A stretch of 64,000 nucleotides of DNA from Methylomonas sp. MK1 (GCF_000365425.1 NZ_AQOV01000001.1:310001-374000), one strand, 5' to 3'; shown: positions 24,559-33,488, counted from the stretch's first letter. Notes: a model not told the origin generated them from the letters alone. Numbers and translations are program-made.

Positions 24559-24620
24559 GCTGACCGGACCACCGGAAGCCAGTACGCCTGAACTCATAAG
24601 CAGGCTGCTGGCTTTTTTTT
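24559..24620 (+). ncRNA. Conserved terminator-containing leader or small RNA before cysK
   Basis: The 5' block GCTGACCGGACCACCGGAAG is followed by a stem AAGCCAG (24576-24582) / CTGGCTT with an inner CCTG/CAGG helix, a run of eight T and GGCC. The hairpin plus U-tract is a strong intrinsic terminator 35 nt before the cysK start codon. A near-identical element lies on the minus strand at 51704-51758 upstream of a sigma-54 activator gene: only one change in the 5' block, same stem and same U8 tail, but a different loop. It may be a cysK attenuator or a small RNA. Confidence 0.6.
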
Positions 24621-24654
24621 GGCCCGCAGAAAACCGACAGGGAGTAATACCGCC

Positions 24655-25632
24655 ATGACGCATTGGTATCCAGATAACTCGCAATCGATAGGCAACACCC
24701 CATTAGTCCGGCTAAACCGCATTACCGACGGTGCGCCGGTGACTTTGCTGGCCAAGATTGAAGGCCGCAATCCAGCCTATTCCGTGAAATGCCGCATCGG
24801 TGCGGCCATGATCAACGACGCCCAGCAGCGCGGTCTGCTCACCGACGGCAAAGAATTGATAGAACCGACCAGTGGCAATACCGGCATCGCCCTGGCCTTC
24901 GTGGCCGCCGCCCGCGGTATTCCATTGACTTTGACGATGCCGGAGACGATGAGTCTGGAACGGCGCAAATTATTGGTGGCTTACGGCGCCAAACTGGTCC
25001 TCACCGAAGGCGCCAAGGGTATGAAAGGCGCGATCGCCAAAGCTGAAGAAATTGCCGCATCCGATCCGGACCGTTACGTATTGCTGCAACAGTTTAAAAA
25101 TCCCGCCAATCCAACCATCCACGAACTGACCACCGGCCCGGAAATTTGGACCGACAGCGACGGCGCTATCGACATTTTGGTGTCCGGCGTCGGCACCGGC
25201 GGCACCATTACCGGGGTTTCGCGCTATATCAAATTCAAACAGCGCAAACCGATCATTTCCGTAGCAGTAGAACCCGAAGCCAGTCCGATCTTGACGCAGT
25301 TTCGCGCCGGCGAACCCCTGCAGCCCGCACCGCACAAGATTCAGGGCATCGGTGCGGGATTTGTGCCGGAGGTATTGGATTTGTCCCTGGTTGACGAAAT
25401 TGCCCTGGTCAGTAACGACGATGCCATAACCTATGCCCGCCGTCTGGCCCGCGAGGAAGGCATCCTGGCTGGCATCTCCTGCGGTGCGGCCGTGGCTGCG
25501 GCGGTGCGGGTGGCAAAGCGTCCGGAACACGAAGGCAAAACGATTGTGGTCATCTTGCCGGACTCCGGCGAGCGCTACTTGAGCTCGGCCTTGTTCGAAG
25601 GCCTATTCGACCCGCAAGGTGTGGCGCTATGA
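24655..25632 (+). CDS. cysK: Cysteine synthase A (O-acetylserine sulfhydrylase)
   Basis: PLP enzyme of 325 residues making cysteine from O-acetylserine and sulfide. Visible features are the PLP-lysine segment [14 protein letters not shown], the asparagine loop [12 protein letters not shown], the phosphate loop [10 protein letters not shown] and the C-terminal [10 protein letters not shown]. These favour CysK over CysM. The start ATG at 24655 follows GGGAG at 11 nt. The stop overlaps the cysE start by 4 nt (ATGA), so the two subunits of the cysteine synthase complex are co-translated. Confidence 0.94.
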   Translation: MTHWYPDNSQSIGNTPLVRLNRITDGAPVTLLAKIEGRNPAYSVKCRIGAAMINDAQQRGLLTDGKELIEPTSGNTGIALAFVAAARGIPLTLTMPETMSLERRKLLVAYGAKLVLTEGAKGMKGAIAKAEEIAASDPDRYVLLQQFKNPANPTIHELTTGPEIWTDSDGAIDILVSGVGTGGTITGVSRYIKFKQRKPIISVAVEPEASPILTQFRAGEPLQPAPHKIQGIGAGFVPEVLDLSLVDEIALVSNDDAITYARRLAREEGILAGISCGAAVAAAVRVAKRPEHEGKTIVVILPDSGERYLSSALFEGLFDPQGVAL

Positions 25633-26558
25633 CCTTAACTGAAAACGGCCAACGCTGGGAAATCGATGCACTGGTCGCCGAACTACGCGAACTGCGTCTG
25701 CAATCCTTGGAAAGCCGCCACCGCCGCGAACATCCACCCAAATTGCCTTCGCGCAAAGTGTTAAGCCAAATCGTCGACAATTTGGGCGCGGTGCTGTTCC
25801 CAAACCGGCTGGGGATGCCCGACCTGACTGACGAAGGTATCGATTATTTTGTCGGCCACACATTGGATAGTCTGCTACGACAATTGCAGCGGCAAATCGG
25901 CCTGGAATTGCAATTTGTCGCCGAACAGCAAGGCCTGTCCCTGGACACGCATAGTCAAGCGACAGACATCACTCGGCAGTTTGCAGCCCAGCTACCTGGC
26001 GTGCGGCAATTGATCGACAGCGACATTCAAGCTGCTTACGAAGGCGACCCGGCCGCACGCTGCGCCGACGAAGTCTTGGTCTGCTATCCCGGCATCACCG
26101 CCGTAATCCACCATCGGCTGGCTCATGTGCTCTACGAATTGGGGCTGCCGCTGGTGGCGCGCGTGATTAGTGAGGTAGCGCATTCCGCCACCGGCATCGA
26201 CATCCATCCGGGTGCGCAAATTGGCGAAAGCTTTTTTATCGATCACGGCACCGGCGTGGTGATAGGCGAAACCGCAGTCATCGGCCGCCGGGTACGCCTG
26301 TATCAAGCTGTCACGCTCGGCGCCAAACGCTTTGACAAAGACGACAACGGCATTCTGGTCAAGGGCCACGCCCGCCACCCCATCGTCGAGGACGATGTGG
26401 TGATTTATGCCGGCGCCACGATTTTGGGGCGCATCACGATAGGTCGCGGCTCGACGATAGGCGGCAACGTCTGGCTAACCCACAGCGTCCCGCCCGGCAG
26501 TCTGGTCAGCCAGGGCCAAAATCGTACCGAAGTGTTTGCCGGCGGCGGCGGGATTTAA
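25629..26558 (+). CDS. cysE: Serine O-acetyltransferase (EpsC-type)
   Basis: Left-handed beta-helix acetyltransferase of 309 residues supplying O-acetylserine to CysK. Hexapeptide-repeat region: [33 protein letters not shown], then [29 protein letters not shown]. The N-terminal helical domain is long, as in EpsC-type enzymes found beside family 2A encapsulins. Translation is coupled to cysK. It is followed after 100 bp by the encapsulin gene. Confidence 0.9.
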   Translation: MTLTENGQRWEIDALVAELRELRLQSLESRHRREHPPKLPSRKVLSQIVDNLGAVLFPNRLGMPDLTDEGIDYFVGHTLDSLLRQLQRQIGLELQFVAEQQGLSLDTHSQATDITRQFAAQLPGVRQLIDSDIQAAYEGDPAARCADEVLVCYPGITAVIHHRLAHVLYELGLPLVARVISEVAHSATGIDIHPGAQIGESFFIDHGTGVVIGETAVIGRRVRLYQAVTLGAKRFDKDDNGILVKGHARHPIVEDDVVIYAGATILGRITIGRGSTIGGNVWLTHSVPPGSLVSQGQNRTEVFAGGGGI

Positions 26559-26658
26559 TCGCCAATGGCAAATCGGCTTTTTTAAACAAACTTTAAAAAT
26601 ATCTGCAACGAAAACACCCAGTTAACAACCCACCACCCACTAAGAAAGGAAAATCACC

Positions 26659-27576
26659 ATGTCAGACATTCATCAAGCCCATACCGCCTTAGGCGACGTC
26701 GCTGCGCGCACCTTATCCAACGCCACCAAAACCGTGCCCATGATGGGTACCATCACCCCGCGCTGGCTGGTGCATTTGATGCACTGGGTACCAGTCGAAG
26801 CGGGTATTTACCGGGTCAACAAAGTAAAAAGCGAAACCAGCATTGCCGTGGATTGCTCCAGCCTGGACGAAAAAGTGTTACCGCAAACCTACGTGGATTA
26901 CGAAGAATGGGGCCGCGAATATCGCCTGAACGCCGTCAACACCGTGCTGGACGTTCACACTCGCGTCGCTGATTTGTACAGCAGTCCTTACAACCAAATC
27001 CACGAACAGCTGCGCCTGACCATCGAAACCGTCAAAGAGCGCCAAGAAAGCGAATTGATTAACAATGCCGAATACGGTTTGTTGAACAACGTTGCGCCCG
27101 CGCAAAAAGTGCAAACCCGCAAAGGTTCGCCAACCCCGGACGATCTGGACGAGTTGATTGCCAGAGTCTGGAAAGAACCCGCTTTCTTTCTAGCCCACCC
27201 ACGCGCCATCGCCGCGTTCGGCCGTGAAGCGACTCGCCGCGGCACACCGCCACCTACCATCTCCATGTTCGGTTCGCAATTTTTAACCTGGCGCGGCCTG
27301 CCCTTGATTCCGACCGACAAGCTAAAAATCACCAACGGCAAAACCAACATCCTGTTGTTGCGCACCGGCGAAAGCCGTCAAGGCGTGGTTGGTTTGTATC
27401 AACCCAACTTGACCGACGAATTGAGCATGGGCCTGTCCGTGCGCTTCATGGGCATCAACCACAAGGCCATCGCTTCCTATCTGGTATCGCTGTATTGCTC
27501 GCTGGCGGTGTTAACTGAAGATGCCATCGGCGTATTGGAGAATGTCGAAATAGGCAACTACTATGACTACCAATAA
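26659..27576 (+). CDS. Family 2A encapsulin shell protein
   Basis: Shell protein of 305 residues with the HK97-like fold of family 2A (SrpI/MMPI-type) encapsulins. Recognisable segments are RTLSNATKTVPMMGTITPRWLVHLMHWVPVEAGIYRVN, YEEWGREYRLNAVNTVLDVHTRVADLYSSPYNQ and the C-terminal ALLTEDAIGVLENVE-like stretch ending NYYDYQ. It self-assembles into a protein nanocompartment that packages cysteine desulfurase; in characterised systems it is tied to sulfur metabolism and starvation. It has a good RBS (AAAGGAAAA). Its 3' end overlaps the cargo gene by 14 nt, linking shell and cargo synthesis. Confidence 0.95.
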   Translation: MSDIHQAHTALGDVAARTLSNATKTVPMMGTITPRWLVHLMHWVPVEAGIYRVNKVKSETSIAVDCSSLDEKVLPQTYVDYEEWGREYRLNAVNTVLDVHTRVADLYSSPYNQIHEQLRLTIETVKERQESELINNAEYGLLNNVAPAQKVQTRKGSPTPDDLDELIARVWKEPAFFLAHPRAIAAFGREATRRGTPPPTISMFGSQFLTWRGLPLIPTDKLKITNGKTNILLLRTGESRQGVVGLYQPNLTDELSMGLSVRFMGINHKAIASYLVSLYCSLAVLTEDAIGVLENVEIGNYYDYQ

Positions 27577-29209
27577 CATAGACTTAGCCGGTCTGGCGCA
27601 ACAAGCGCTGAGCGGCGGCACGTTGCCCGATGGCTTGCCGGATACCGCCGAACTGACGCGCTTGGCCAACCAGTTTTTCCAAGAAATACCTAACGCAGGC
27701 GAAGCAATCGATACCGTGCCAGTGTCGGCGGCAACATCAGTTCCGTTCACCAATGTACCGGCAGGTTTCGATTCCCGGCCCGGCATCGACGACAGCGCGA
27801 TTTCGGCCCTGGTGCAGCGCAGTTTTGCGTTGCCCGGCACCACGGATTTGCAAACCGCCTTGTCCACGCCCATGGGCCATGCGCCGCAACCGCCGACGAC
27901 TGGCGGTTCAGCGTTTTATTTTTTAAACGACGTATCGGCATTGGCGCGCGCGGCGCAAATACCGGGTTTAGGTTCCGCGCATCCGCCCTTTGATGTGCAT
28001 GCGGTGCGCAAAGACTTTCCGATTCTGCAAGAACGCGTGAACGGTTACCCGCTGGCTTGGCTGGATAACGCCGCCACCACGCAAAAACCGCAGGTGGTGA
28101 TCGATCGGATCTCGGAGTTTTATCAACACGAAAATTCCAACATCCACCGCGCCGCGCATGAATTAGCGGCTCGGGCTACCGATGCCTATGAGGGCGCACG
28201 GAACATCGTCGCACGTTTTATTAACGCCTCGTCGGCCGATGAAGTGGTGTTCGTGCGCGGGGCCACCGAAGCCATCAACCTGGTTGCCAAAAGTTGGGGC
28301 AAGCAGAATATTGGCGCAGGCGACGAAATCGTCATCAGCTGGCTGGAACATCACGCCAACATCGTGCCCTGGCAGCAGCTTTGTGCAGAAACCGGTGCGG
28401 TGTTAAGAGTCATTCCGGTCGACGACAACGGCCAGGTGATTTTGGCCGAATATCAAAAACTGCTAAATGCCAAAACCAAGCTGGTGTCGTTTACGCAGGT
28501 CTCGAATGCGTTGGGCACCGTCACGCCGGCGCAGGAAATGATCGAATTGGCACACCGGGCCGGCGCTAAGGTATTGTTGGATGGCGCACAATCGGTGTCG
28601 CATCTGAAGGTTGATGTACAGACCTTGGATTGCGATTGGCTGGCATTTTCCGGCCACAAAATCTTCGGTCCAACCGGTATCGGTGTGCTTTACGGCAAGG
28701 CGGAAGTTTTGGAGGCTACCCAACCGTGGCAAGGCGGCGGGAATATGATCGAAGACGTCACCTTCGAGAAAACCGTCTATCAGCCGGCACCCGCCAAATT
28801 CGAAGCCGGCACCGGGAATATTGCCGATGCGGTAGGCTTGGGTGCGGCGCTGGAATATCTGAACAAGATTGGCATCGAGAACGTAGCCCGCTACGAGCAT
28901 GAATTGCTGGTTTATGCGATGCATGCCTTGCAAGCTATTCCCGGACTACGCTTGATCGGCACCGCGCCGGAAAAGACCAGTGTGGTTTCGTTCGTAATGG
29001 ACGGTCATAGCACGCAAGATATTGGCAAAGCCCTGAATGAGGTGGGTATTGCCGTTCGCTCAGGCCACCATTGCGCACAGCCCATCTTGCGGCGTTTTGG
29101 TTTGGAAAGTACCGTAAGACCTTCGTTGGCGTTTTATAACACTTACGAGGAAATCGATAGGTTATCGGCAACCCTAAAACGGCTGCAGTGCACTTCTCGG
29201 AGGTTTTAG
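27563..29209 (+). CDS. Family 2A encapsulin cargo: cysteine desulfurase with N-terminal targeting domain
   Basis: PLP-dependent cysteine desulfurase (SufS/group II) of 548 residues. Residues about 1-145 are a Pro/Gly/Ala-rich, probably disordered extension (LPDGLPDTAELTRLANQFFQEIP, a central SRPGIDDSAISALVQRSFALPG, and SAFYFLNDVSALARAAQIPGLGSAHPPFDV), the cargo-loading region of family 2A systems. The catalytic domain follows from VHAVRKDFPILQERVNGYPLAWLDNAATTQKP, with PLP lysine in SGHKIFGPTG and catalytic cysteine in RSGHHCAQP. It mobilises sulfur from cysteine inside the shell, and the cluster includes the cysteine synthesis enzymes. No SUF scaffold genes are adjacent, which argues against a simple Fe-S role. 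Confidence 0.94.
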   Translation: MTTNNIDLAGLAQQALSGGTLPDGLPDTAELTRLANQFFQEIPNAGEAIDTVPVSAATSVPFTNVPAGFDSRPGIDDSAISALVQRSFALPGTTDLQTALSTPMGHAPQPPTTGGSAFYFLNDVSALARAAQIPGLGSAHPPFDVHAVRKDFPILQERVNGYPLAWLDNAATTQKPQVVIDRISEFYQHENSNIHRAAHELAARATDAYEGARNIVARFINASSADEVVFVRGATEAINLVAKSWGKQNIGAGDEIVISWLEHHANIVPWQQLCAETGAVLRVIPVDDNGQVILAEYQKLLNAKTKLVSFTQVSNALGTVTPAQEMIELAHRAGAKVLLDGAQSVSHLKVDVQTLDCDWLAFSGHKIFGPTGIGVLYGKAEVLEATQPWQGGGNMIEDVTFEKTVYQPAPAKFEAGTGNIADAVGLGAALEYLNKIGIENVARYEHELLVYAMHALQAIPGLRLIGTAPEKTSVVSFVMDGHSTQDIGKALNEVGIAVRSGHHCAQPILRRFGLESTVRPSLAFYNTYEEIDRLSATLKRLQCTSRRF

Positions 29210-29217
29210 ACTAGCAT

Positions 29218-29249
29218 TTTGAGGTCAAGACTACAGTCTTGACCTCAAA
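29218..29249. terminator. Perfect 15-bp palindrome after the encapsulin operon
   Basis: TTTGAGGTCAAGACT and its exact reverse complement are separated by two bases, 9 nt after the cysteine desulfurase stop. It can form a very stable hairpin between convergent genes. It lacks a long U-tract on either strand, so termination is plausible but not proven. Confidence 0.5.
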
Positions 29250-29359
29250 TACTCGCGCTGGACATGCCAACCTATTTCTTAGAAGCATTTACAACGTGAG
29301 GAAATGGGCATAAGCCGCTATAAAACCATCTTGATTCTAGGCCTTATATCTTAGCTTAT

Positions 29360-29388
29360 CGGTAACGCCAATTGTCCTGGCGTTACCG
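29360..29388. terminator. 11-bp stem hairpin between convergent genes
   Basis: CGGTAACGCCA and TGGCGTTACCG form a perfect 11-bp stem with a 7-nt loop, just beyond the stop of the minus-strand PepSY gene. A weak U-tract makes the assignment tentative. Confidence 0.4.
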
Positions 29389-29401
29389 AGCATTTACTAT
29401 C

Positions 29402-31042
29402 TTAACTACGGGTTTCCGTAGCCAGTTCCAGCACCGACTGCGGTCCGGCCGCCTTGCGTTTTTTCGGCTTAAAGGTTTTAACCAGCCTTTTCCAGCCGAC
29501 CACCAGCGAACTGGCACCCAGTACCAACCCGAAACCCACCCAGGTCAACATCCAGACATCCCAAATCGGCCGGTGATACAGCCAACCGAAATCCCAATGA
29601 TGCAAGCCGGAATACAACCAACGAAACACCCGGCGACTGCGATCCAGCTTGGCTAGCAAGCTGCCGTCTTGCGGGTCCAGATAAAACCGGGTACCGGCTT
29701 CGTCCGCCAACTGCACCGCCACCACCGGCAGTGGTTTTTCCACCAAGCTTTGATTATGCCGCGGATAATAATAACTGTCGTAGTCGTCCAATAGTTCCTG
29801 GCTGGCGATGGGCGTATATTCCGCCACACGCTGAATCGCTTCGGTTACCGAGACCTTATTGAATTGCTGAACCGCCCCATCCACCGCTTGCGGCAATCGC
29901 TGACCATCGCGGCTGTAGGCCAATAACACGGCTTCCCCTCCCAAGCGGCGCCAGCCCAGTTCAACAATGTCCTTGCCCTGGGCCGTGTTAAGCGGGCCGG
30001 GTTGCCAATTGCGCATCGCATCGGGCAACACCTTGCCCAAATAACGGTTCAGTTCTTGCCGCGTCGGGTTGGCTTCGGAAAATAATTTGCCGGGATTGGT
30101 ATCGATAAATCCGCTCAACGCCCAGGACAGCGCCACGGTACCACCGATCAAACCGCTCCAGAAATGCCATTTAAACCAAAATTCGCGGTACGGTTGCGTG
30201 CGGCCTTGCGAGTAAGTGGGCTTGCCGTTAAAACCAGGCCGCCAGCGCAGCCAACCGATAATCAAACCGGTGATGCAGGCGATAGTCGCGCCCAAGCCGG
30301 ACCACAGTTGCACATCATGGCGATATTGACCTAGACCGATGGCTTCCAGAGGTTTGAACAAATGCAACCAGTTGCCGGCGTAGTAAAACGCTCTATCGAC
30401 ACGGGTCGAGGCATGCAGTACTTCGCCGGTGCGCGCCGAAATCAACAACTCGTCGCCAGCGTCGCTAGCCACCCGATGAAAAGGCCGCAAGGCATCCTGA
30501 TTGCGCAGAATAATCGGCGCATCCACCGTTTCCACTACTTGCAAATTCTGGTTAATACCATCGCGCTTGAACCAGTCATCGGCGATGCGTAGCGCCTGCT
30601 CTACCGAGGTTTCGCGTAAGCTGCCATCTAACGCGGACAGTGCAAAGCGGGCGCCTTTGCTATCTTCCACCAGCCAAAACGGCTCGTCGTTACGTCTTAC
30701 CAAGCGGGCATCGGCTATACCGACCACTTGTTCGACGCCATGGCCCACCTCGGCTTTTGCCTGCCCGCCGTGTTCCCCCATGTTTGCCGGCTTTGATTTA
30801 TGTTGCGCGGCAAACAGCTTACGTTGCTCGGTACTGCGCTCCCAGGCTTCGCCCAGGCTCAACCAGCCCGCTTCCGGGGCCAGGCTTTCCGCATGCGCCA
30901 GTTGTTGACTGCGGCTTTGCGTGGTCGGCGTCGAATAGATGATCGCGATGCCGGTAAAAAACCAGAAAAACATGAACAAAGCCAACACCACCCCCAGCCA
31001 GCGGTGGGTTTCATATAACAACCAATTCAAAGACTTCTTCAT
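29402..31042 (-). CDS. PepSY-domain inner-membrane protein
   Basis: Protein of 546 residues with a PepSY-associated helix at the N-terminus (LLYETHRWLGVVLALFMFFWFFTGIAIIYSTPT), periplasmic PepSY repeats (LRIADDWFKRDG, RVAEYTPIASQELLDDYDSYYYPRH) and four membrane segments in all, ending WMLTWVGFGLVLGASSLVVGWKRL. Members are often flavin- or haem-linked reductases or iron-uptake helpers; here the function is not established. The start at 31042 is preferred over 31060 because AGAGGG lies at proper spacing. It is last in the minus-strand series that starts with the rhodanese gene. Confidence 0.8.
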   Translation of the reverse strand: MKKSLNWLLYETHRWLGVVLALFMFFWFFTGIAIIYSTPTTQSRSQQLAHAESLAPEAGWLSLGEAWERSTEQRKLFAAQHKSKPANMGEHGGQAKAEVGHGVEQVVGIADARLVRRNDEPFWLVEDSKGARFALSALDGSLRETSVEQALRIADDWFKRDGINQNLQVVETVDAPIILRNQDALRPFHRVASDAGDELLISARTGEVLHASTRVDRAFYYAGNWLHLFKPLEAIGLGQYRHDVQLWSGLGATIACITGLIIGWLRWRPGFNGKPTYSQGRTQPYREFWFKWHFWSGLIGGTVALSWALSGFIDTNPGKLFSEANPTRQELNRYLGKVLPDAMRNWQPGPLNTAQGKDIVELGWRRLGGEAVLLAYSRDGQRLPQAVDGAVQQFNKVSVTEAIQRVAEYTPIASQELLDDYDSYYYPRHNQSLVEKPLPVVAVQLADEAGTRFYLDPQDGSLLAKLDRSRRVFRWLYSGLHHWDFGWLYHRPIWDVWMLTWVGFGLVLGASSLVVGWKRLVKTFKPKKRKAAGPQSVLELATETRS

Positions 31043-31132
31043 TACCGCCCTCTTAAACACCTTTTGTTGATGACACTATCCGTTGAAAATAAGCTTGTAC
31101 TTCGTCCCCCTAATGCACACGTCCTTAACCCG

Positions 31133-31723
31133 TTATTGTCCAGCCTGTGCGGATTTGCCCAAACCTTGCACAATCTCCAAGGCTTTTTCGACATTTTCGG
31201 CCGGTTGCAAGTCGCCGACGCTGGCAACAATCTTGCCGTCCGCCGCCACCACAAACGTGGTCCTGGCGATAGAGCCGTGATTGACTTGTACGCCGCGACT
31301 ATCCAAGCGCCCGGTTTTCGATTCGTCCACGCTTAAGCCGTAAGCATTGGCGATCTTGCCGTCCGCATCCGAGGCCACCGGAAATTTGCTGGCACAATAA
31401 TCAGGGTCAGCCGAGAACTCGTTTAAACGCTCGATACTGTCCAAGGACACGCCGACAATAGTCGCGCCGGCAGCAGCGAATTTGTCGTGATTGATCGCAA
31501 AGGTTCTTGCTTGAATATTGCAGCCACGCCCGTACGCGGTCGGATAGAAATACACCACCACCGGGCCTTTGCCGCGCGCTTCTTTCAAGGAATAGGCAAA
31601 CGGCTTGCCGGCAAACGAGGCTTGGGTATTGAAATCCGGCGCCACATCACCTTCTTGCAAGCCGGCCAGCGCCGAAAACGCGGCTAACAGCAATAGTGCG
31701 CTACCCAGAAAAAAACGTTTCAT
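31133..31723 (-). CDS. Periplasmic peroxiredoxin-like protein (copy 1)
   Basis: AhpC/TSA-family protein of 196 residues with a signal peptide (MKRFFLGSALLLLAAFSALA). Peroxiredoxin core: APDFNTQASF, then VVYFYPTAYGRGCNIQARTFAINHDKFAAAG with the peroxidatic-type cysteine. The resolving cysteine usual five residues later in BCP proteins is replaced by arginine; the only other candidate is in PDYCASKFP. It is closely similar by eye to the second copy at 32501-33091, and a diheme cytochrome gene lies between the two. The start at 31723 matches the signal peptide. Confidence 0.82.
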   Translation of the reverse strand: MKRFFLGSALLLLAAFSALAGLQEGDVAPDFNTQASFAGKPFAYSLKEARGKGPVVVYFYPTAYGRGCNIQARTFAINHDKFAAAGATIVGVSLDSIERLNEFSADPDYCASKFPVASDADGKIANAYGLSVDESKTGRLDSRGVQVNHGSIARTTFVVAADGKIVASVGDLQPAENVEKALEIVQGLGKSAQAGQ

Positions 31724-31775
31724 ATCAACTCCGTAAAAAGGATAGGAATAAGCTTCCGGCGGCACACTCATCTGC

Positions 31776-32498
31776 TTACAACCCCGATAGGTATTCGACC
31801 AAGGCATTCAATTCGTCGTCGTTTAACGACTTGGCGACTTTGTTCATCACCGCTTCCGGGCTGTTTTTGCGTTCGCCCAGCTTCCAGTTGGTCAATTGAC
31901 TGCGTAGATAAACCCGGCGCTGGCCACCTATCACCGGGTAAATGACGTTATCCACCACCTTGCCTTTACCGTTTTCACCGTGGCAACTGGCGCACGCGGG
32001 TAAATCCCGCGCCGCATCGCCGTTCACAAACAAATTCTTGGCAAGAGGATTGTCGGCGATCCGCTCGCCGCGCATGACTTTTTGGCTGGCAAAATAAGCG
32101 GCGATGTCGGCCATATCTTCTTGGGAAAGATCCGCAGCCATCACATTCATAATCTCGTGACTGCGGGCGCCGGATTTAAAATCGCTGAGCTGTTTAACCA
32201 GATAACCGGCGTATTGACCGGCGTGGCTGGGAATTCTGACATCGCCACTGTTGCCGTCCTCGCCATGGCATTCCTGGCAACGTTCGTCAGCCGACTTTTG
32301 TTTACCGGCGACCGGGTTGCCGTTGCCGATGCGTTGCAAAGAAAGTTCATCGCCCTGCTCGGCGAATACGGTTTTCGCCGAGGCCAACAAGGCAAAGGTA
32401 CTGACGGCCAGCCACGGACTGCGCCGACGCCAATGTGCTCTTGCTCTGCGGGGTTTGGTTTCGGGCGTCACAGCAAATACCCAGCGGCAAAACCCCAT
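31776..32498 (-). CDS. Diheme class I cytochrome c
   Basis: Protein of 240 residues with an N-terminal basic segment and a membrane/signal helix (WLAVSTFALLASAKTVFA). Two cytochrome c domains follow, each with a CXXCH haem site (CQECH and CASCH), resembling cytochrome c4-type electron carriers. It starts 2 nt after peroxiredoxin copy 2 and ends 52 nt before copy 1, so it may feed electrons to these peroxidases (inference). The long arginine-rich N-terminus makes the start uncertain. Confidence 0.83.
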   Translation of the reverse strand: MGFCRWVFAVTPETKPRRARAHWRRRSPWLAVSTFALLASAKTVFAEQGDELSLQRIGNGNPVAGKQKSADERCQECHGEDGNSGDVRIPSHAGQYAGYLVKQLSDFKSGARSHEIMNVMAADLSQEDMADIAAYFASQKVMRGERIADNPLAKNLFVNGDAARDLPACASCHGENGKGKVVDNVIYPVIGGQRRVYLRSQLTNWKLGERKNSPEAVMNKVAKSLNDDELNALVEYLSGL

Positions 32499-32500
32499 GC

Positions 32501-33091
32501 TTAGTTCGCCTTCGATCGTTCAGCGGCGAGCTTTTCCACGATTTCCAGCGCTTTGGCGACATTTTCTTCAGGTTTCAAGCCACCCAAGGTCGCGGCGATT
32601 TTGCCGTTCGGCGTGACCACGAAGGTGGTGCGCTCGGCAAAGCCGTGGTTGATTTCCACGCCTCGGCTATCGGTTTTACCCGGCGCGGCGGCTTTCACGG
32701 CAATATCGTAGTTACTTGATATTTTGCCGTCCGCATCGGATGCTACCGGAAACTTGCTGGCGCAGTAATTGGGGTCGGCCGAAAAGTCGTTCAGGCGCTC
32801 GATGCTGTCCAGCGATACCCCGACGATGCTGGCACCGGCGGCGGCAAATTTTTCGTGATTGACCGCAAAGCTATGCGCCTGCAAATTGCAGCCGCCGGTA
32901 TAAGCGGACGGATAGAAATAAACGACTACCGGGCCTTTTTTCAAAGCCTCTTCCAGCGTGTAATTAAAAGCCTTGCCGGCTAGAGAGGCTTGCGCTTGAA
33001 AATCCGGGGCGGGATGGCCCTCCGGCAGCGCGGCCATCACCGGCAAAGCAAATACGGCAGGCAGCAGGCTTTTCAAAATTAGGTTTTTCAT
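32501..33091 (-). CDS. Periplasmic peroxiredoxin-like protein (copy 2)
   Basis: Signal-peptide-bearing (LPAVFALPVMAALPEG) AhpC/TSA protein of 196 residues, paralogue of the gene at 31133-31723 and of the same length. The active-site segment is YFYPSAYTGGCNLQAHSFAVNHEKF. It lacks the +5 resolving cysteine as well and keeps the PNYCASKFP cysteine. It lies 10 nt downstream of the cytochrome c'-like gene. Confidence 0.83.
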   Translation of the reverse strand: MKNLILKSLLPAVFALPVMAALPEGHPAPDFQAQASLAGKAFNYTLEEALKKGPVVVYFYPSAYTGGCNLQAHSFAVNHEKFAAAGASIVGVSLDSIERLNDFSADPNYCASKFPVASDADGKISSNYDIAVKAAAPGKTDSRGVEINHGFAERTTFVVTPNGKIAATLGGLKPEENVAKALEIVEKLAAERSKAN

Positions 33092-33101
33092 AATTCTTCA
33101 A

Positions 33102-33488
33102 TTAGAGGGGTTTGTATTTGTCGTGGCAGGCGCCGCGGCATTGTTTGGAAAAGTCGTTGGCGGCAACGGCAGCCGTATCGAAATCGCCGGCCGTCAGCGC
33201 ATTCTGAATATTCGCCGCCTTGTCCTGATATTCCTTGGCGTTATGCGTGGCATCATCGGCATTGCCGCGCTTCGCAAAAAAGCCTTCAACCAGTTTGAAT
33301 TCGTCCTGTAATTGCTTGGCTTGCGTTACCGCGGTGTTGGCGTCCTTGGCGGCAATATTGTTTTGCACTTCCTGAATTTTGGTTTCCACGTCATTCATTA
33401 ACTCTTCGAAATCGAATTCGCTTTCCGCAATCACCGCACTGCTGCTAAGCACTAACCACACTCCGAAAAGATAAATCGTCTTTCGCAT
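33102..33488 (-). CDS. Small periplasmic cytochrome c'-like protein with CXXXCH motif
   Basis: Protein of 128 residues with a signal peptide (IYLFGVWLVLSSSAVIA) and a predicted four-helix-bundle body. The single haem-binding candidate near the C-terminus is CRGACH, which has three residues between the cysteines instead of two. Position and fold match cytochrome c'/c-556 proteins, whose haem site is also C-terminal. The gene heads the peroxiredoxin-cytochrome-peroxiredoxin-PepSY series and probably belongs to it. Confidence 0.7.
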   Translation of the reverse strand: MRKTIYLFGVWLVLSSSAVIAESEFDFEELMNDVETKIQEVQNNIAAKDANTAVTQAKQLQDEFKLVEGFFAKRGNADDATHNAKEYQDKAANIQNALTAGDFDTAAVAANDFSKQCRGACHDKYKPL

